A DNA stretch of 64,000 nucleotides from JAYQKL01 sp049890195 (GCA_049890195.1 JBMHBY010000005.1:62001-126000); one strand, 5' to 3'; counted from the first letter of the stretch, positions 53,213 through 63,232 are shown. The notes: generated by a model not told the origin, from the letters alone. Translations and numbers: made by a program.

Positions 53213-55213
53213 ATGGGAACCGAGCCATTCACGAAACATTTATGCGTAAAGGCACGCAAACGTATCCTCCGGCTTCTGGCCGTCACAGGCCTGCTGACCT
53301 TGGCGGTGTCGGCATGCTCTGAAATGGAACAGAAACAGGCCGCCCCGATTGATCCGGCGCAGGCGCCAATCACCAGCCGGATTGAGAAAAAAATCGAAAA
53401 CAACCCGACCAAGAACGCCTATTTCGGTGATCTGCATGTCCACACCGGCAACTCTTTCGACTCCTATATCTTCTATAACCGCACAACCCCGGATGACGCA
53501 TACCATTTCGCCAAAGGCGGCACGATCCGTCACCCCTTGCAATACAAACTCAATCTGACGACCCCCCCCTTGGACTTTCTTGCCGTGACCGACCATGCCG
53601 AATATCTCGGTATTTTGCGGGCCATGAATGAAACGGACCATCGTGTGTCCAGGGCACCAGGCGCACAGGATATGTTCTCGACGGATCAGGATAAAATTAC
53701 AGCCGCATTTTCAAAAGTTGGTGAGTCCGTCCGCTCAGGCATCCGTTATGAGGATTTCTATGATGAGGAAATCACAAAAACCACATGGGCGCGGTCACAG
53801 GAAATGGCTGACCGGCATTACGAGCCGGGGAAATTCACGACTTTCAAAGCCTATGAATATACGGCGATGATAACAACTGAACGCATCTCAGGCGAAAACT
53901 CTGTTTCAGTTGACGGGCTGACAATTGCCGGCGGCAATCTACACAGGAATGTCATTTTCAAGGATGACGCCCCTGAGGATGTGTTTGGGTCATTGCATTC
54001 AATCAATCCCGAGGACCTCTGGGACTGGATGGATGCAAAACGCGAGGCCGGTTTTGATGTGATGTCCATCCCGCATAATTCGAATGTCTCAGATGGGGCG
54101 ATGTTTGACCTGACGCAGTATGACGGCAGCCCGATTGACCGCGCCTATACCGAACAGCGGCGTCGAAACGAACCGGTGGTGGAGATCACCCAGGTCAAAG
54201 GAACCTCCGAAACCCACCCGTCCATCTCCCCGAATGATGAATGGGCCGATTTTGAATTGTATGAATATCTGCTGGCCTCAAACATCAAATCGAAAATCAG
54301 CGGTGGGTTTGTTCGCGAAGCCTTGGGCAATGGCCTTGGGCTGGCGGACGAGGGAAAAGGCAACCCCTACAAATTCGGCTTAATCGGCTCCTCAGATTCA
54401 CATGTCGCCGCCGGTTCATACGATGAGGAGACGTATTGGTCGAAAATCGGCATATTGGACGGCACCAGTGCACGTCGCGCCTCTGTTCCCGGTTACTTCA
54501 AAAAAACATGGGAGGGAATTGAGGTTGACCCCAATGTTGAGGCGACCTTCATGGTCTGGGGGGCATCGGGACTGGCCGGCATTTGGGCACCTGAAAACAC
54601 GCGTGAAGCCCTGTTTGAGGGCATGCGCAACCGCGAGACATTCGCCACTTCAGGCACCCGTATCAGGGTTCGCCTGTTCGCCGGATATGATTTTGAGGAC
54701 ACAATCCTCTCCGATCCCAAACTGTTGGAAAAAGCCTATGCCAACGGTGTGCCGATGGGCGGAGAGTTGGCGCACCGCGAGGGACAACAGCCGACATTGT
54801 TGGCCTGGGCGATGCGCGACCCCTACGCGACCCCACTCCAACGCCTGCAGATTGTCAAAGTCTGGCATGAGGCCGGAAAGCCGCAGGAAAAAATATATGA
54901 TGCCGCCTGCGCCGACGGCCTGTCCCCCGACCCGGCGACACATCGATGCCCTGATAACGGTGCACGCGTCGATACGAAAACCTGCGCCATCACCCCTGAA
55001 AAAGGTGATCCTGAATTGAGTGTTGTCTGGCGTGACCCAGATTTCAAGGCCGGACAGAATGTATCCTACTATGTCCGGGTTTTGGAGAATCCTACCTGCC
55101 GTTGGTCCACATGGGATGCTGTTCATTCCCACGCCCAACCCAATCCTGACATGAAAAAAATCATTCAGGAGCGTGCCTGGTCATCTCCGGTCTGGATAGG
55201 TGAAACGGAATAA
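53213..55213 (+). CDS. DUF3604 family PHP-like lipoprotein, cassette copy B
   Basis: 666 residues from the ATG at 53213 (GGGGGAA five bases before it); the frame is open further upstream into the Rieske gene. A lipobox LAVSAC places the lipidated Cys at residue 35. FGDLHVHTGNS (His74, His76) and AVTDHAEYLG are the PHP-like metal motifs, and IPHNSN and SSDSHVA provide further ligands. It is clearly related to copy A at 12896 but with a lipid anchor instead of a membrane helix. The function is unknown. Confidence 0.86.
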   Translation: MGTEPFTKHLCVKARKRILRLLAVTGLLTLAVSACSEMEQKQAAPIDPAQAPITSRIEKKIENNPTKNAYFGDLHVHTGNSFDSYIFYNRTTPDDAYHFAKGGTIRHPLQYKLNLTTPPLDFLAVTDHAEYLGILRAMNETDHRVSRAPGAQDMFSTDQDKITAAFSKVGESVRSGIRYEDFYDEEITKTTWARSQEMADRHYEPGKFTTFKAYEYTAMITTERISGENSVSVDGLTIAGGNLHRNVIFKDDAPEDVFGSLHSINPEDLWDWMDAKREAGFDVMSIPHNSNVSDGAMFDLTQYDGSPIDRAYTEQRRRNEPVVEITQVKGTSETHPSISPNDEWADFELYEYLLASNIKSKISGGFVREALGNGLGLADEGKGNPYKFGLIGSSDSHVAAGSYDEETYWSKIGILDGTSARRASVPGYFKKTWEGIEVDPNVEATFMVWGASGLAGIWAPENTREALFEGMRNRETFATSGTRIRVRLFAGYDFEDTILSDPKLLEKAYANGVPMGGELAHREGQQPTLLAWAMRDPYATPLQRLQIVKVWHEAGKPQEKIYDAACADGLSPDPATHRCPDNGARVDTKTCAITPEKGDPELSVVWRDPDFKAGQNVSYYVRVLENPTCRWSTWDAVHSHAQPNPDMKKIIQERAWSSPVWIGETE

Positions 55214-56043
55214 TGGACAAATTCAAACCCCATCCCTTCGCGGTGTTCCTCGCCATTGGTGCCCTGCTGTTTCTCGGCGACGGTCTGTACCAAAAGGCAG
55301 TCAGTGAAGCAGATTACCGCATTGAACTCAGCCAGTCTGAAATTGAACGGCTGGCCGGTCTTTATGCCCGCCAGCAGAAAAAGCCGGTCAGTGAGGACGA
55401 CCTGAAACAACTGATCAGAGTGCATATTGAGGAACTGGCTTTGGCGCGGGAAGCCGAACGCCTGAATTTGGGCGAAAATGACACCATCATCCGGCGTCGT
55501 CTTGTCCAGAAAATGAAATTCATTCTGGAGGACAAGCATTCGGGCGCACAAATCAGTGAAGAAGAATTGCGGGGGTTTTATGCCGCCAACAAGCCCCTAT
55601 TCCATGAGCCGATGCGGATCAGTTTTGACCATGTTTTCATTTCCCCGAAAGATGACGGCAAAGTCTTTGAACGGGCCTTGACGGTCAAAGCTCAACTCGA
55701 CGAGGGTACAGACTGGCGGGCAGCCGGCGACCCCTTCATGCTCGACAAATCTTATGAAGATACAACTTTACCGGAAATCGCCCGGCTCTTCGGGTCTGAT
55801 TTCGCCTCACGTTTGGCCGCATATGAAAGTGCCGACAGTGACTTCGGCCCGCCTGTGGGGTCCGCTTATGGCGTCCATCTGGTCCGGATCAACAGCCGCT
55901 CAGAACTTCGGGAAAGGCCGTTCGAGGAGGTCAGGGATCAAGTGGGTGAGCGGTATGCATCGCGTCTGCGCGAAGTGGCCAACCGGCAGGCTGTTGAGAA
56001 CATCATCCAAAAATATGATGTCGTCTTTGTAGATGATGAATAG
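55213..56043 (+). CDS. Membrane-anchored parvulin-like peptidyl-prolyl isomerase, cassette copy B
   Basis: 276 residues, start overlapping the DUF3604 stop (TAATG). A hydrophobic anchor spans residues 9-23. The N-terminal region has ELSQSEIERLAGLYARQ and LIRVHIEELALAREAERLNLG. A parvulin-like domain follows (MRISFDHVFISPKDDG, GPPVGSAYGVHLVRINSR), better preserved than in copy A. It probably folds or holds an exported client, most likely the DUF3604 partner. It overlaps the HupE-like gene by eleven bases. Confidence 0.82.
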   Translation: MDKFKPHPFAVFLAIGALLFLGDGLYQKAVSEADYRIELSQSEIERLAGLYARQQKKPVSEDDLKQLIRVHIEELALAREAERLNLGENDTIIRRRLVQKMKFILEDKHSGAQISEEELRGFYAANKPLFHEPMRISFDHVFISPKDDGKVFERALTVKAQLDEGTDWRAAGDPFMLDKSYEDTTLPEIARLFGSDFASRLAAYESADSDFGPPVGSAYGVHLVRINSRSELRERPFEEVRDQVGERYASRLREVANRQAVENIIQKYDVVFVDDE

Positions 56044-57004
56044 GCTGATATTGTGTTTTGCCGTGCTTTGGCTCTTGTCCGTACCTTCGGCGGCACATGA
56101 GGTACGCCCGGCCCTGTTGGATCTGACGGAACGCCAGTCCGGCCAGTTCACCATGGTCTGGAAACAACCTCTCAAGGACGGCAAACGCCTGGCGATCACG
56201 CCGGTATTCGGCCCCCTTTGCCAGTTGTCCGAGACTGAGGCGTATGAGTTTTACGGCGCCGCTGTCGCCGAAATCCGGACCGTGAATTGTCCGCTCACAT
56301 CAGGCGAAATTCGTTTCAAGGGCCTGGAAAGCACACTCACCGACAGCTATGTCACCATCACCTATCTCAACGGTGAAATACGCAATGGTCTTGTTGGAGC
56401 CAGCGACCCCGTGTTCAACCTTTCCACAGAAAATGAGGCGGCGTCTGTACCGGCTTATTTGACATTAGGCATCAGCCACATTTTCGCCGGTTGGGATCAC
56501 CTGGCCCTCGTTGTCGGATTGCTTCTGCTGGTGCCGGTGCGCAGGATTTGGCTGGTCATCACCAGTTTCACACTTGCCCACAGCATCACGCTGGGGTTTG
56601 CCGCCATGGGTGTGATTGCCCTGCCGGGGCGACCGGTCGAAATTTTGATTGCCCTGAGCATTGTCTGGCTGGCGTATGAAGCGGTGCAGGAAAAACGCCC
56701 GCAAAAAAGGGATGTTTACTGGCTCAGTTTTGCCTTCGGCCTGTTGCACGGATTCGGGTTTGCAGGGGTTCTGTCCGAATTGGGACTGCCCGCCGCCGCA
56801 GAGCTTGAGGCTCTGCTGTTGTTCAATATTGGCATTGAACTGGGTCAAATCGCCTTCATCTTTATATGTTTGGCACTCGTCTGGGCGCTGCGCAAAGCCG
56901 TGTCGTCAGATGCGTTGGTCAAGTTTGAGCGCAGCTTCCCCTTTGCCTTGGGCGGCTTGGGCATGTTTTGGGCTCTTGAACGCCTCAGCGCCTATGTTGT
57001 CTGA
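56033..57004 (+). CDS. HupE/UreJ-type membrane protein, cassette copy B
   Basis: 323 residues. The signal peptide ends near residue 18 (PSAAHE). A soluble domain of about 115 residues is followed by six or seven helices with SHIFAGWDHLALVVGLL, SFTLAHSITLGFAAMG and LLHGFGFAGVL, the same His/Asp motifs as copy A. It is about 70 residues shorter than copy A, mainly in the soluble domain. Family members can carry divalent metals; here it may bring metal to the PHP-like protein, which is speculation. Confidence 0.8.
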   Translation: MMNRLILCFAVLWLLSVPSAAHEVRPALLDLTERQSGQFTMVWKQPLKDGKRLAITPVFGPLCQLSETEAYEFYGAAVAEIRTVNCPLTSGEIRFKGLESTLTDSYVTITYLNGEIRNGLVGASDPVFNLSTENEAASVPAYLTLGISHIFAGWDHLALVVGLLLLVPVRRIWLVITSFTLAHSITLGFAAMGVIALPGRPVEILIALSIVWLAYEAVQEKRPQKRDVYWLSFAFGLLHGFGFAGVLSELGLPAAAELEALLLFNIGIELGQIAFIFICLALVWALRKAVSSDALVKFERSFPFALGGLGMFWALERLSAYVV

Positions 57005-57019
57005 CGTCCGCCCCTTGAT

Positions 57020-57643
57020 TTAAGGGGCAGTGGCTTTGGCGCTTTCGCGGTCAAGCATGGTGTTGAAGAATTCCGTCAAATGCACCAGCCCCGGATCAAC
57101 GCGCTGCCCGACCTTGCGGTAAAAATCCAGATAACAGAACAGCATGATGTCACCATAGGTCAATCTGTCCCCGCACAAGAAGGTTTTACCGGCCATCAGG
57201 CCGTCAAGGGCTGCAAGACCGTCATTGGCTTTTTCAATCATGCTGTCGCCGACCTCCGGATACAGCTTGATGCGCCCTTCAAAGAATTTTTTGGCAATGC
57301 TGTTTTGGAAGCCCATGGTCATTGGTGACAGGATCATCAGATCAACGCGGCGCGCCCACATGCGCGCCTCCCCCCGTTCCACTGCCGTTGCCCCGACCAG
57401 AATCGGATCCGGTTTCAACTCTTCAAAATATTCGGCAATTGCAGACACTTCAGTGATGATGTCACCTTCATCCGTTTCCAAAGCCGGCAGCTGGCCAAGC
57501 GGGTTTTTCGACAGAAACTCCGGCTGACGGTTTTCACCCCCCAATGCATCAAGAAGCTGGACATCAATCTTGATCTGCTTTTCCAAAACCAGCATGTCCA
57601 CAATACGCGGATTGGGCATGTTCGGTGCTGTATAAATTATCAT
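57020..57643 (-). CDS. Glutathione S-transferase family protein
   Basis: 207 residues. The thioredoxin-like N-terminal domain (IIYTAPNMPNPRIVDMLVLEK, then NPLGQLPALETDEGDIITEV, where the cis-Pro and Glu-Val-Ser contact glutathione) is followed by a helical C-terminal domain (GLAALDGLMAGKTFLCGDRLTYGDIMLF). It probably conjugates or isomerises an electrophile. It is monocistronic, convergent with the cassette and not obviously tied to the steroid genes. Confidence 0.86.
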   Translation of the reverse strand: MIIYTAPNMPNPRIVDMLVLEKQIKIDVQLLDALGGENRQPEFLSKNPLGQLPALETDEGDIITEVSAIAEYFEELKPDPILVGATAVERGEARMWARRVDLMILSPMTMGFQNSIAKKFFEGRIKLYPEVGDSMIEKANDGLAALDGLMAGKTFLCGDRLTYGDIMLFCYLDFYRKVGQRVDPGLVHLTEFFNTMLDRESAKATAP

Positions 57644-57754
57644 GGCATCATCCTTTAAACCGCCCCAAAACCCGACAGATGTATTTTAGGTTCCATTATG
57701 GCGCGCTGGGTTATATTGTAAGAGTAATAATTTTTCTGAAGCAGACAAATAAAA

Positions 57755-58084
57755 ATGAAACCTTATTACGCAAAATATACAGTTGGACAAGTGGTGAAAC
57801 ACCGTTTCTTCGCATTTCGCGGGGTCATCTTCGACGTTGACCCTGAATTCAACAATACCGAGGAATGGTGGCTTTCCATTCCGGCGGATATGCGTCCACG
57901 CAAGGACCAGCCTTTTTATCATCTTCTGGCCGAGAATGAAGAGACAGAATACATCGCCTATGTATCGGAACAAAACCTGCTGCTCGACCAAACCAATAAA
58001 CCGATACGTCATCCCCAGATTGATGATTTCTTTGAAGGCTATCAAGACGGCTTCTATTTCATGCATCAGGAAGCGTCCAACTAA
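57755..58084 (+). CDS. hspQ: Heat shock protein HspQ (YccV-like)
   Basis: 109 residues. KYTVGQVVKHRFFAFRGVIFDVDPEF, WWLSIPADMRPRKDQPFYHLL and AYVSEQNLLLD match HspQ, a small protein linked in enterics to Lon-dependent degradation and earlier described as binding hemimethylated DNA. It is followed after three bases by the papain-like gene. It is a housekeeping gene that marks the end of the catabolic region. Confidence 0.9.
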   Translation: MKPYYAKYTVGQVVKHRFFAFRGVIFDVDPEFNNTEEWWLSIPADMRPRKDQPFYHLLAENEETEYIAYVSEQNLLLDQTNKPIRHPQIDDFFEGYQDGFYFMHQEASN

Positions 58085-58087
58085 CCG

Positions 58088-58852
58088 ATGATCGCCCGCA
58101 TCCTCACCTTTGTAAGTCGGCTGCTGCTGCGTTATCTGGAGGCACCGGTTCTGGGGTATCATGCGTTTTCCGTGTCCTCTGCACAAAGCCTGCGCACTTG
58201 TCTGCGACCCGGTGACGTTCTGCTTGTGGACGGTAATCTGCGGATTTCTCGGGTGATCAAATTCCTGACGCAATCCAGCTGGTCACATGCCGCAATTTAT
58301 GTCGGTGCACCTGAAGACGGCAGCGCCCATCCGCGCCCGTGCGACCTCGTGGAGGCGGATGCCAGTCTGGGCGTCATTGCTGTGCCGCTGGAAAAATACA
58401 ATGGCTTCAACACCCGGATCTGCCGTCCGGTCAATCTCTCAGACACCGACAGGCAAAAGCTGGTCGAGACGGTCATGTCCCGTATTGGCGACCAGTATGA
58501 TCTGAAGAATGTTTTTGATCTGATGCGGTACCTGCTGCCCTATCCGCCGGTTCCGGCTTATTTGCGCCGCCGCATGATTGCGTTGGGAAGCGGCGACCCA
58601 ACACGCGCAATCTGTTCCACTTTGGTTGCGGAGGCCTTCCAATCAATCAAATATCCGATCCTGCCGGAAGTCACGCAGGCCAACGCCCGCGAGGTGTTTC
58701 ATATCCGGCATCACTCGCTGTTTACGCCAAGGGATTTCGACCTTTCCCCTTATTTCAGGGTCATCAAACCGCAATTAGGTGACACATTCGATCATCGGCG
58801 CATTGATTGGGAAGCGGATGCTGGGCATATCATTGACCCGACGGGAAATTGA
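58088..58852 (+). CDS. Permuted papain-like (YiiX/NlpC-P60 clan) protein
   Basis: 254 residues. The likely catalytic residues are His in SSWSHAAIYVG (near 77) and Cys in TRAICSTLVAEAF (near 179), the permuted order of YiiX/YebB-type hydrolases. LRPGDVLLVDGNLRIS starts the domain. It may act on lipid or peptide amide bonds. A basic, hydrophobic N-terminus (residues 1-25) suggests membrane association. It lies three bases after hspQ. Confidence 0.75.
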   Translation: MIARILTFVSRLLLRYLEAPVLGYHAFSVSSAQSLRTCLRPGDVLLVDGNLRISRVIKFLTQSSWSHAAIYVGAPEDGSAHPRPCDLVEADASLGVIAVPLEKYNGFNTRICRPVNLSDTDRQKLVETVMSRIGDQYDLKNVFDLMRYLLPYPPVPAYLRRRMIALGSGDPTRAICSTLVAEAFQSIKYPILPEVTQANAREVFHIRHHSLFTPRDFDLSPYFRVIKPQLGDTFDHRRIDWEADAGHIIDPTGN

Positions 58853-58888
58853 TTTATTCTCGTAACGGCTGGGGCGGAAAGGGATGTC

Positions 58889-60679
58889 ATGATGCGCAAA
58901 GCGGTGCTTCTGAAATTCTTTATATTGATGATGCCGTTCGTGGTGTCCCCGGTGCTTGGGCAGACACACGGCATTTCCATGCACGGCCAACCGGCCCTCG
59001 CCGCCAGTGCCCCGTTCAGCTATACGGACCCAAGACCCATCACGGGCGGGGAAATCCATTTCGCCAAGCTGGGCAGCTTTGACAGCCTCAACCCCTTCAT
59101 CATCCGCGGACAGACGCCGTACGGACTGCGTGAACATGTCTATGAAAGCCTGCTTGCACAGCATTTTGATGAACCTTTTGCGCTTTATGGATTGCTGGCG
59201 GAGAGCGTCTCCACATCAGACGATCGCAGTCAGGTCACGTTCAAACTCAACAAACGTGCGGCGTTCTCCGACGGGCACCCGGTGACGGTTGAGGATGTGG
59301 TTTTCTCCTTCGAGACCCTGCGGGATAAGGGCCGGCCGAACCACCGCTATTATTATGGCAAGGTCGTAAACCATAAGACCGACGGTGAGCGCAGCATTAC
59401 GTTCATATTCGACCGCGAAGAGCAGGATTATGAAATGCCGTTGATCATGGGCCTGATGCCGATCCTGCCCAAACATGTCTTCGCCGGTCAGGACTTTTCC
59501 AAAACCAGCCTGGACAGACCTCTAGGTTCAGGGCCGTATGTGGTGGCGGATGTCGTTCCGGGCAAGAAAATCACCTATGAAAAAAACCCTGATTACTGGG
59601 GGCAATCCCTCCCCGTCAATCAAGGGCGGCACAACATCAAACTGCTGCACTATGATTATTACCGCGATGAAAACGCGGCTTTTGAAGCCTTCAAATCCGG
59701 TCTGGTGGATGTCTGGGAGGAAACCAACCCGATCCGCTGGACGCGGGGGTATAACTTTCCCGCCGCCCGCGACGGACGCATCATCAAGGAGAACATCCAG
59801 ACCGGAACCCCGTCAGGGTTGAACGGGTTTGCCTTCAACACCCGGCGCGCCGTGTTCCAGGACCAAAACGTTAGGAAAGCCCTGGCCAATCTGTTTAATT
59901 TTGAGTGGGCCAACAAAACCCTCTATGCCGGCGCCTATACACGAACGCATAGTTATTTCCAGAAATCAGATCTGAGTTCATACAATCAAGCTGCGTCTGC
60001 GGAGGAAAAAAAGCTTCTCAGAAAATCCGGCCTTCCGAACAGCTTGATTGACAGCGGATACAAGGCACCTGACGGGGATCCTTCCGGCCGCAACCGCGCG
60101 GCGCGGGCCGAAAGCATCACTTTGCTGAAAGCCGCCGGCTATGAAATCCTGAACGGCCAGATGATCAACGCCCGCACCAAGGCGCCGTTGACATTTGAAA
60201 TCATCGTGCAATCACGCAAGAATGAACGGCTGGCAATGGCCTATAAGCAGATGCTTTCGCGCATCGGGGTCATGGTTTCTGTCCGCTTCATTGACTCTGC
60301 TCAATACCAGAACCGCCTTCAGGCATTTGACTATGACATGATGGTCTATAACTGGTATGCCTCGCTCTCGCCGGGGAACGAACAAGCCTTTTATTGGGGG
60401 TCGGAGGCGGCCGGGCAGAATGGCAGCCGCAATTACCCCGGCATTCAAGACAAACACATTGATGCTGCCATCAACCAGATGACCCGCGCCCGCACACGTC
60501 GGGACTTTGCAACGGCAGCCAGAGCGCTCGACAGGCTTTTGATGGGCGGCGACTATGTTGTGCCCTTGTTTCATCAGCCGACGCAATGGGTCGCCCGCTG
60601 GCATCAGGTCGAGCACAGTTGGCGGCATGCCTTGTATGGCGCCAAATTCGACAGCTGGTGGATCAATCCGGACAATTAA
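58889..60679 (+). CDS. YejA-like extracellular solute-binding protein, family 5
   Basis: 596 residues with a signal peptide ending near residue 24 (SPVLG). The SBP_bac_5 domain shows the segments YESLLAQHFDEPFALYGLLAE, AAFSDGHPVTVEDVVFSF, GSGPYVVADVVPGKKITYE and FNFEWANKTLYAGAYTR, typical of YejA-type oligopeptide binding proteins. No permease or ATPase gene follows; the next gene is convergent. It overlaps the ntrC stop by four bases. Confidence 0.87.
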   Translation: MMRKAVLLKFFILMMPFVVSPVLGQTHGISMHGQPALAASAPFSYTDPRPITGGEIHFAKLGSFDSLNPFIIRGQTPYGLREHVYESLLAQHFDEPFALYGLLAESVSTSDDRSQVTFKLNKRAAFSDGHPVTVEDVVFSFETLRDKGRPNHRYYYGKVVNHKTDGERSITFIFDREEQDYEMPLIMGLMPILPKHVFAGQDFSKTSLDRPLGSGPYVVADVVPGKKITYEKNPDYWGQSLPVNQGRHNIKLLHYDYYRDENAAFEAFKSGLVDVWEETNPIRWTRGYNFPAARDGRIIKENIQTGTPSGLNGFAFNTRRAVFQDQNVRKALANLFNFEWANKTLYAGAYTRTHSYFQKSDLSSYNQAASAEEKKLLRKSGLPNSLIDSGYKAPDGDPSGRNRAARAESITLLKAAGYEILNGQMINARTKAPLTFEIIVQSRKNERLAMAYKQMLSRIGVMVSVRFIDSAQYQNRLQAFDYDMMVYNWYASLSPGNEQAFYWGSEAAGQNGSRNYPGIQDKHIDAAINQMTRARTRRDFATAARALDRLLMGGDYVVPLFHQPTQWVARWHQVEHSWRHALYGAKFDSWWINPDN

Positions 60680-62121
60680 CGCTTGGGTTGGCGGACAACA
60701 TCAATGCCCAGTTCCCGTATTTTTTTACGCAGCGTATTGCGGTTGAGACCAAGCATTTCGGCGGTTCGGATTTGGTTTCCATTGGTCATGGCAAGCGACA
60801 ATTTAATCAGCGGCTCTTCAACCTCTTTGAGAATACGGTCATACAGACCGGCCGGGGGGAGATTGCCCTCAAATTCGTTGAAATATTTGCCAAGATGCGC
60901 CTCAATACTTTCTGAAATTGAGTTTTGCAACTGGCCTGCTACTGGCGGGGCATCCACAATCGACTGATCAAAAAGTTCCTGCTGCAGAATATTTGCGCCA
61001 ATCACCTCATCATTGTACAGGGCTGCAATGCGCCGCATGAAATTCTCCAATTCACGGACATTGCCCGGCCACGCATAGGTTTTGAGGAACACCATCCCCT
61101 CCGGTGAAATGGATTTCGGGGGCAGGCCCTCATCCTCGGCCAGCTTGAGGAAATGGCGGCATAAATCATCCAGGTCCTCAAGCCGGTTGCGCAGGGGGGG
61201 GATCCGCAATGGCACAACATTCAGCCGGAAATACAAATCCTCCCGAAACAGACCTTTATCAATCAATGCCTTCAGGTCTTTGTTTGTCGCCGCCACAATG
61301 CGCACATCCGTTTTGATCGGTGTCCGCCCGCCGACAGTGGTGAATTCCCCCTCCTGCAACACCCGCAGGAGGCGTGTCTGCGTCTCCATCGGCATGTCAC
61401 CGATTTCATCCAGAAACAAGGTGCCGCCGTCAGCTTGGGAAAACCGTCCCATGACCCGGTTATTGGCCCCGGTAAAGGCGCCCTTTTCGTGCCCGAACAA
61501 TTCGCTTTCAATCAACTCCTTGGGGATGGCGGCCATGTTTATGGCGACAAACGGACCGTGTTTGCGTTGCCCCAAATCATGCAACGCCCGGGCGACAAGC
61601 TCCTTGCCGGTTCCGCTTTCCCCGAACACCATGACCGTCAAATCATTTTGCATCAATCTGGCGAGGCCACGATAAATCTCCTGCATTGCCGGCGACCGGC
61701 CGATCAGCGGCATCCCCTCATCCGGAAGCTCGCTTGACGGTTTGCCTTTCGGCTCCTCAATCGCCACCGCCCGGTCAACAATGCTGACCAGTTCCTTAAG
61801 GTCAAAGGGCTTGGGTAAATACTCATAAGCGCCGCATTCTGCAGCCTTCACCGCTGTTGACAGCGTGTTCAGGGCGCTCATGACAATCACCGGAAGGTCC
61901 GGCCGCAAACGCTTGATCCGCGGAATGAGGTCAAAGGCGTTTTCATCCGGCATGACCACATCTGAAACGATCAAATCCCCCTCGCCATTGCTGACCCAAC
62001 GCCACAGGGTGGCCGCATTGCTTGTCGCCTTGACTTCATAGCCGTCACGACCCAAAGCCTGAGTCACCACAGTACGGATGGCGGCATCATCATCTGCAAC
62101 CAGAATGGTTCCTTTACTCAT
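60676..62121 (-). CDS. ntrC: Nitrogen regulation response regulator NtrC
   Basis: 481 residues. The receiver domain (1-120) has Asp54 in IVSDVVMPDE and Lys in YLPKPFD. The AAA+ domain carries GESGTGKE (Walker A), GAFTGA (sigma-54 contact) and GGTLFLDEIG (Walker B). The C-terminal Fis-type helix-turn-helix is TAEMLGLNRNTLRKKIREL. It activates sigma-54 genes under nitrogen limitation. It overlaps ntrB by eight bases. Confidence 0.95.
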   Translation of the reverse strand: MSKGTILVADDDAAIRTVVTQALGRDGYEVKATSNAATLWRWVSNGEGDLIVSDVVMPDENAFDLIPRIKRLRPDLPVIVMSALNTLSTAVKAAECGAYEYLPKPFDLKELVSIVDRAVAIEEPKGKPSSELPDEGMPLIGRSPAMQEIYRGLARLMQNDLTVMVFGESGTGKELVARALHDLGQRKHGPFVAINMAAIPKELIESELFGHEKGAFTGANNRVMGRFSQADGGTLFLDEIGDMPMETQTRLLRVLQEGEFTTVGGRTPIKTDVRIVAATNKDLKALIDKGLFREDLYFRLNVVPLRIPPLRNRLEDLDDLCRHFLKLAEDEGLPPKSISPEGMVFLKTYAWPGNVRELENFMRRIAALYNDEVIGANILQQELFDQSIVDAPPVAGQLQNSISESIEAHLGKYFNEFEGNLPPAGLYDRILKEVEEPLIKLSLAMTNGNQIRTAEMLGLNRNTLRKKIRELGIDVVRQPKR

Positions 62122-63232
62122 TTTCGGTCTCCTTGAGGTCTGGCTGGCTTGCTTGATGACCGATTGGCATCAGGATGCGAAACTCCGTATGACCCGGTTC
62201 GCTGTCAAATTCTATGACGCCACCATGATCCCCGATGATTTTTGCCACCAAAGCCAAGCCAAGCCCGGTGCCGCCCGATTTGCTGGTGACAAAGGGTTCA
62301 AACAAAATATTTCTGATGTCTTCAGGTATCCCGGTGCCGTTATCTATGACACAAAATTCAAGCGGCAGGCTGACCCGTTTCCCCTCCCCCGGCAAGGCAA
62401 GCCTGACGCCCGGGCGGAATGAGGTCTTCAGAGTGATTTCCCCCTCTTTCGGGTCAACCGCCTCCGCGGCATTCTTCAAGAGATTCAAAAACACCTGTAT
62501 CAACTTGTCCTTGTTCCCCTGAAGACTCGGCAAAGACGGGTCGTACTCTTCGCGGATGGTGACGTTTTTTGCAAACCCGCTGCGGGCAATCTGCCCGACA
62601 TAATTGAGGACAGTATGAATGTTGACGCTCTGCAAAAGGTCTTGCGGCGTGTCGGTGAACACTTCGAACTGATCGACCAGGCCGGCGATCCTGTCGGTTT
62701 CGCTGCAAATCAATCTGGTCAAACTCCGTGACTCCTCGTCAAGGTCCGTCTCCAGCAACTGCGCGGCCCCCCGGATGCCCGACAGCGGGTTTTTGATCTC
62801 ATGCGCCAGCATGGCGGCCATGCCGGAGACGGAGCGCGCCGCCCCTCTATGGGTCAGCTGGCGGTCAATCTTCGACGCAATCGATTTCCTCTGTATGATC
62901 ATGACGGCCTCTTCCCTGCCGTCATAACTGACAAGCGCCACCTGAACGTCCGTCATCAGTTTTTTACCGGTCCGCGGTGTGCCAAGGTCAATTTCATATT
63001 CATTGATGGTGCTGCCTGACCTGAAAACCTCCTCGACCAGACCGACCAGCGGGCTGCCGAACGGAATAATCTCCTCCAGCTTGCGCGTCCGCAGCAAATT
63101 CAACCCTTGTGAAAAGAATTCCTCAGCCGCAAAATTGGCGTATTGCACTGATTTGTCGCGGGCCAGCACAATCACCGGCTGAGGAAGACCGGCCAATATC
63201 ACTGAGGAATTCGAAAATGGAGCCACACTCAT
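62114..63232 (-). CDS. ntrB: Nitrogen regulation sensor histidine kinase NtrB
   Basis: 372 residues. An N-terminal PAS domain (about 10-120) is followed by the H box AMLAHEIKNPLSGIRGAAQLLE, the N box VFLNLLKNAAEAV and the G boxes DNGTGIPEDI and GGTGLGLALV. It is soluble, as expected for NtrB, and controls NtrC phosphorylation. The start overlaps the dusB stop by four bases (ATGA). Confidence 0.95.
   Translation of the reverse strand: MSVAPFSNSSVILAGLPQPVIVLARDKSVQYANFAAEEFFSQGLNLLRTRKLEEIIPFGSPLVGLVEEVFRSGSTINEYEIDLGTPRTGKKLMTDVQVALVSYDGREEAVMIIQRKSIASKIDRQLTHRGAARSVSGMAAMLAHEIKNPLSGIRGAAQLLETDLDEESRSLTRLICSETDRIAGLVDQFEVFTDTPQDLLQSVNIHTVLNYVGQIARSGFAKNVTIREEYDPSLPSLQGNKDKLIQVFLNLLKNAAEAVDPKEGEITLKTSFRPGVRLALPGEGKRVSLPLEFCVIDNGTGIPEDIRNILFEPFVTSKSGGTGLGLALVAKIIGDHGGVIEFDSEPGHTEFRILMPIGHQASQPDLKETENE

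Noticed and set aside
57010..57028. Hairpin GCCCCTT-GATTT-AAGGGGC between cassette B and the GST gene
   Set aside because: The stem is exact, but there is no T-run on either side and it overlaps the GST stop, so a terminator cannot be claimed.
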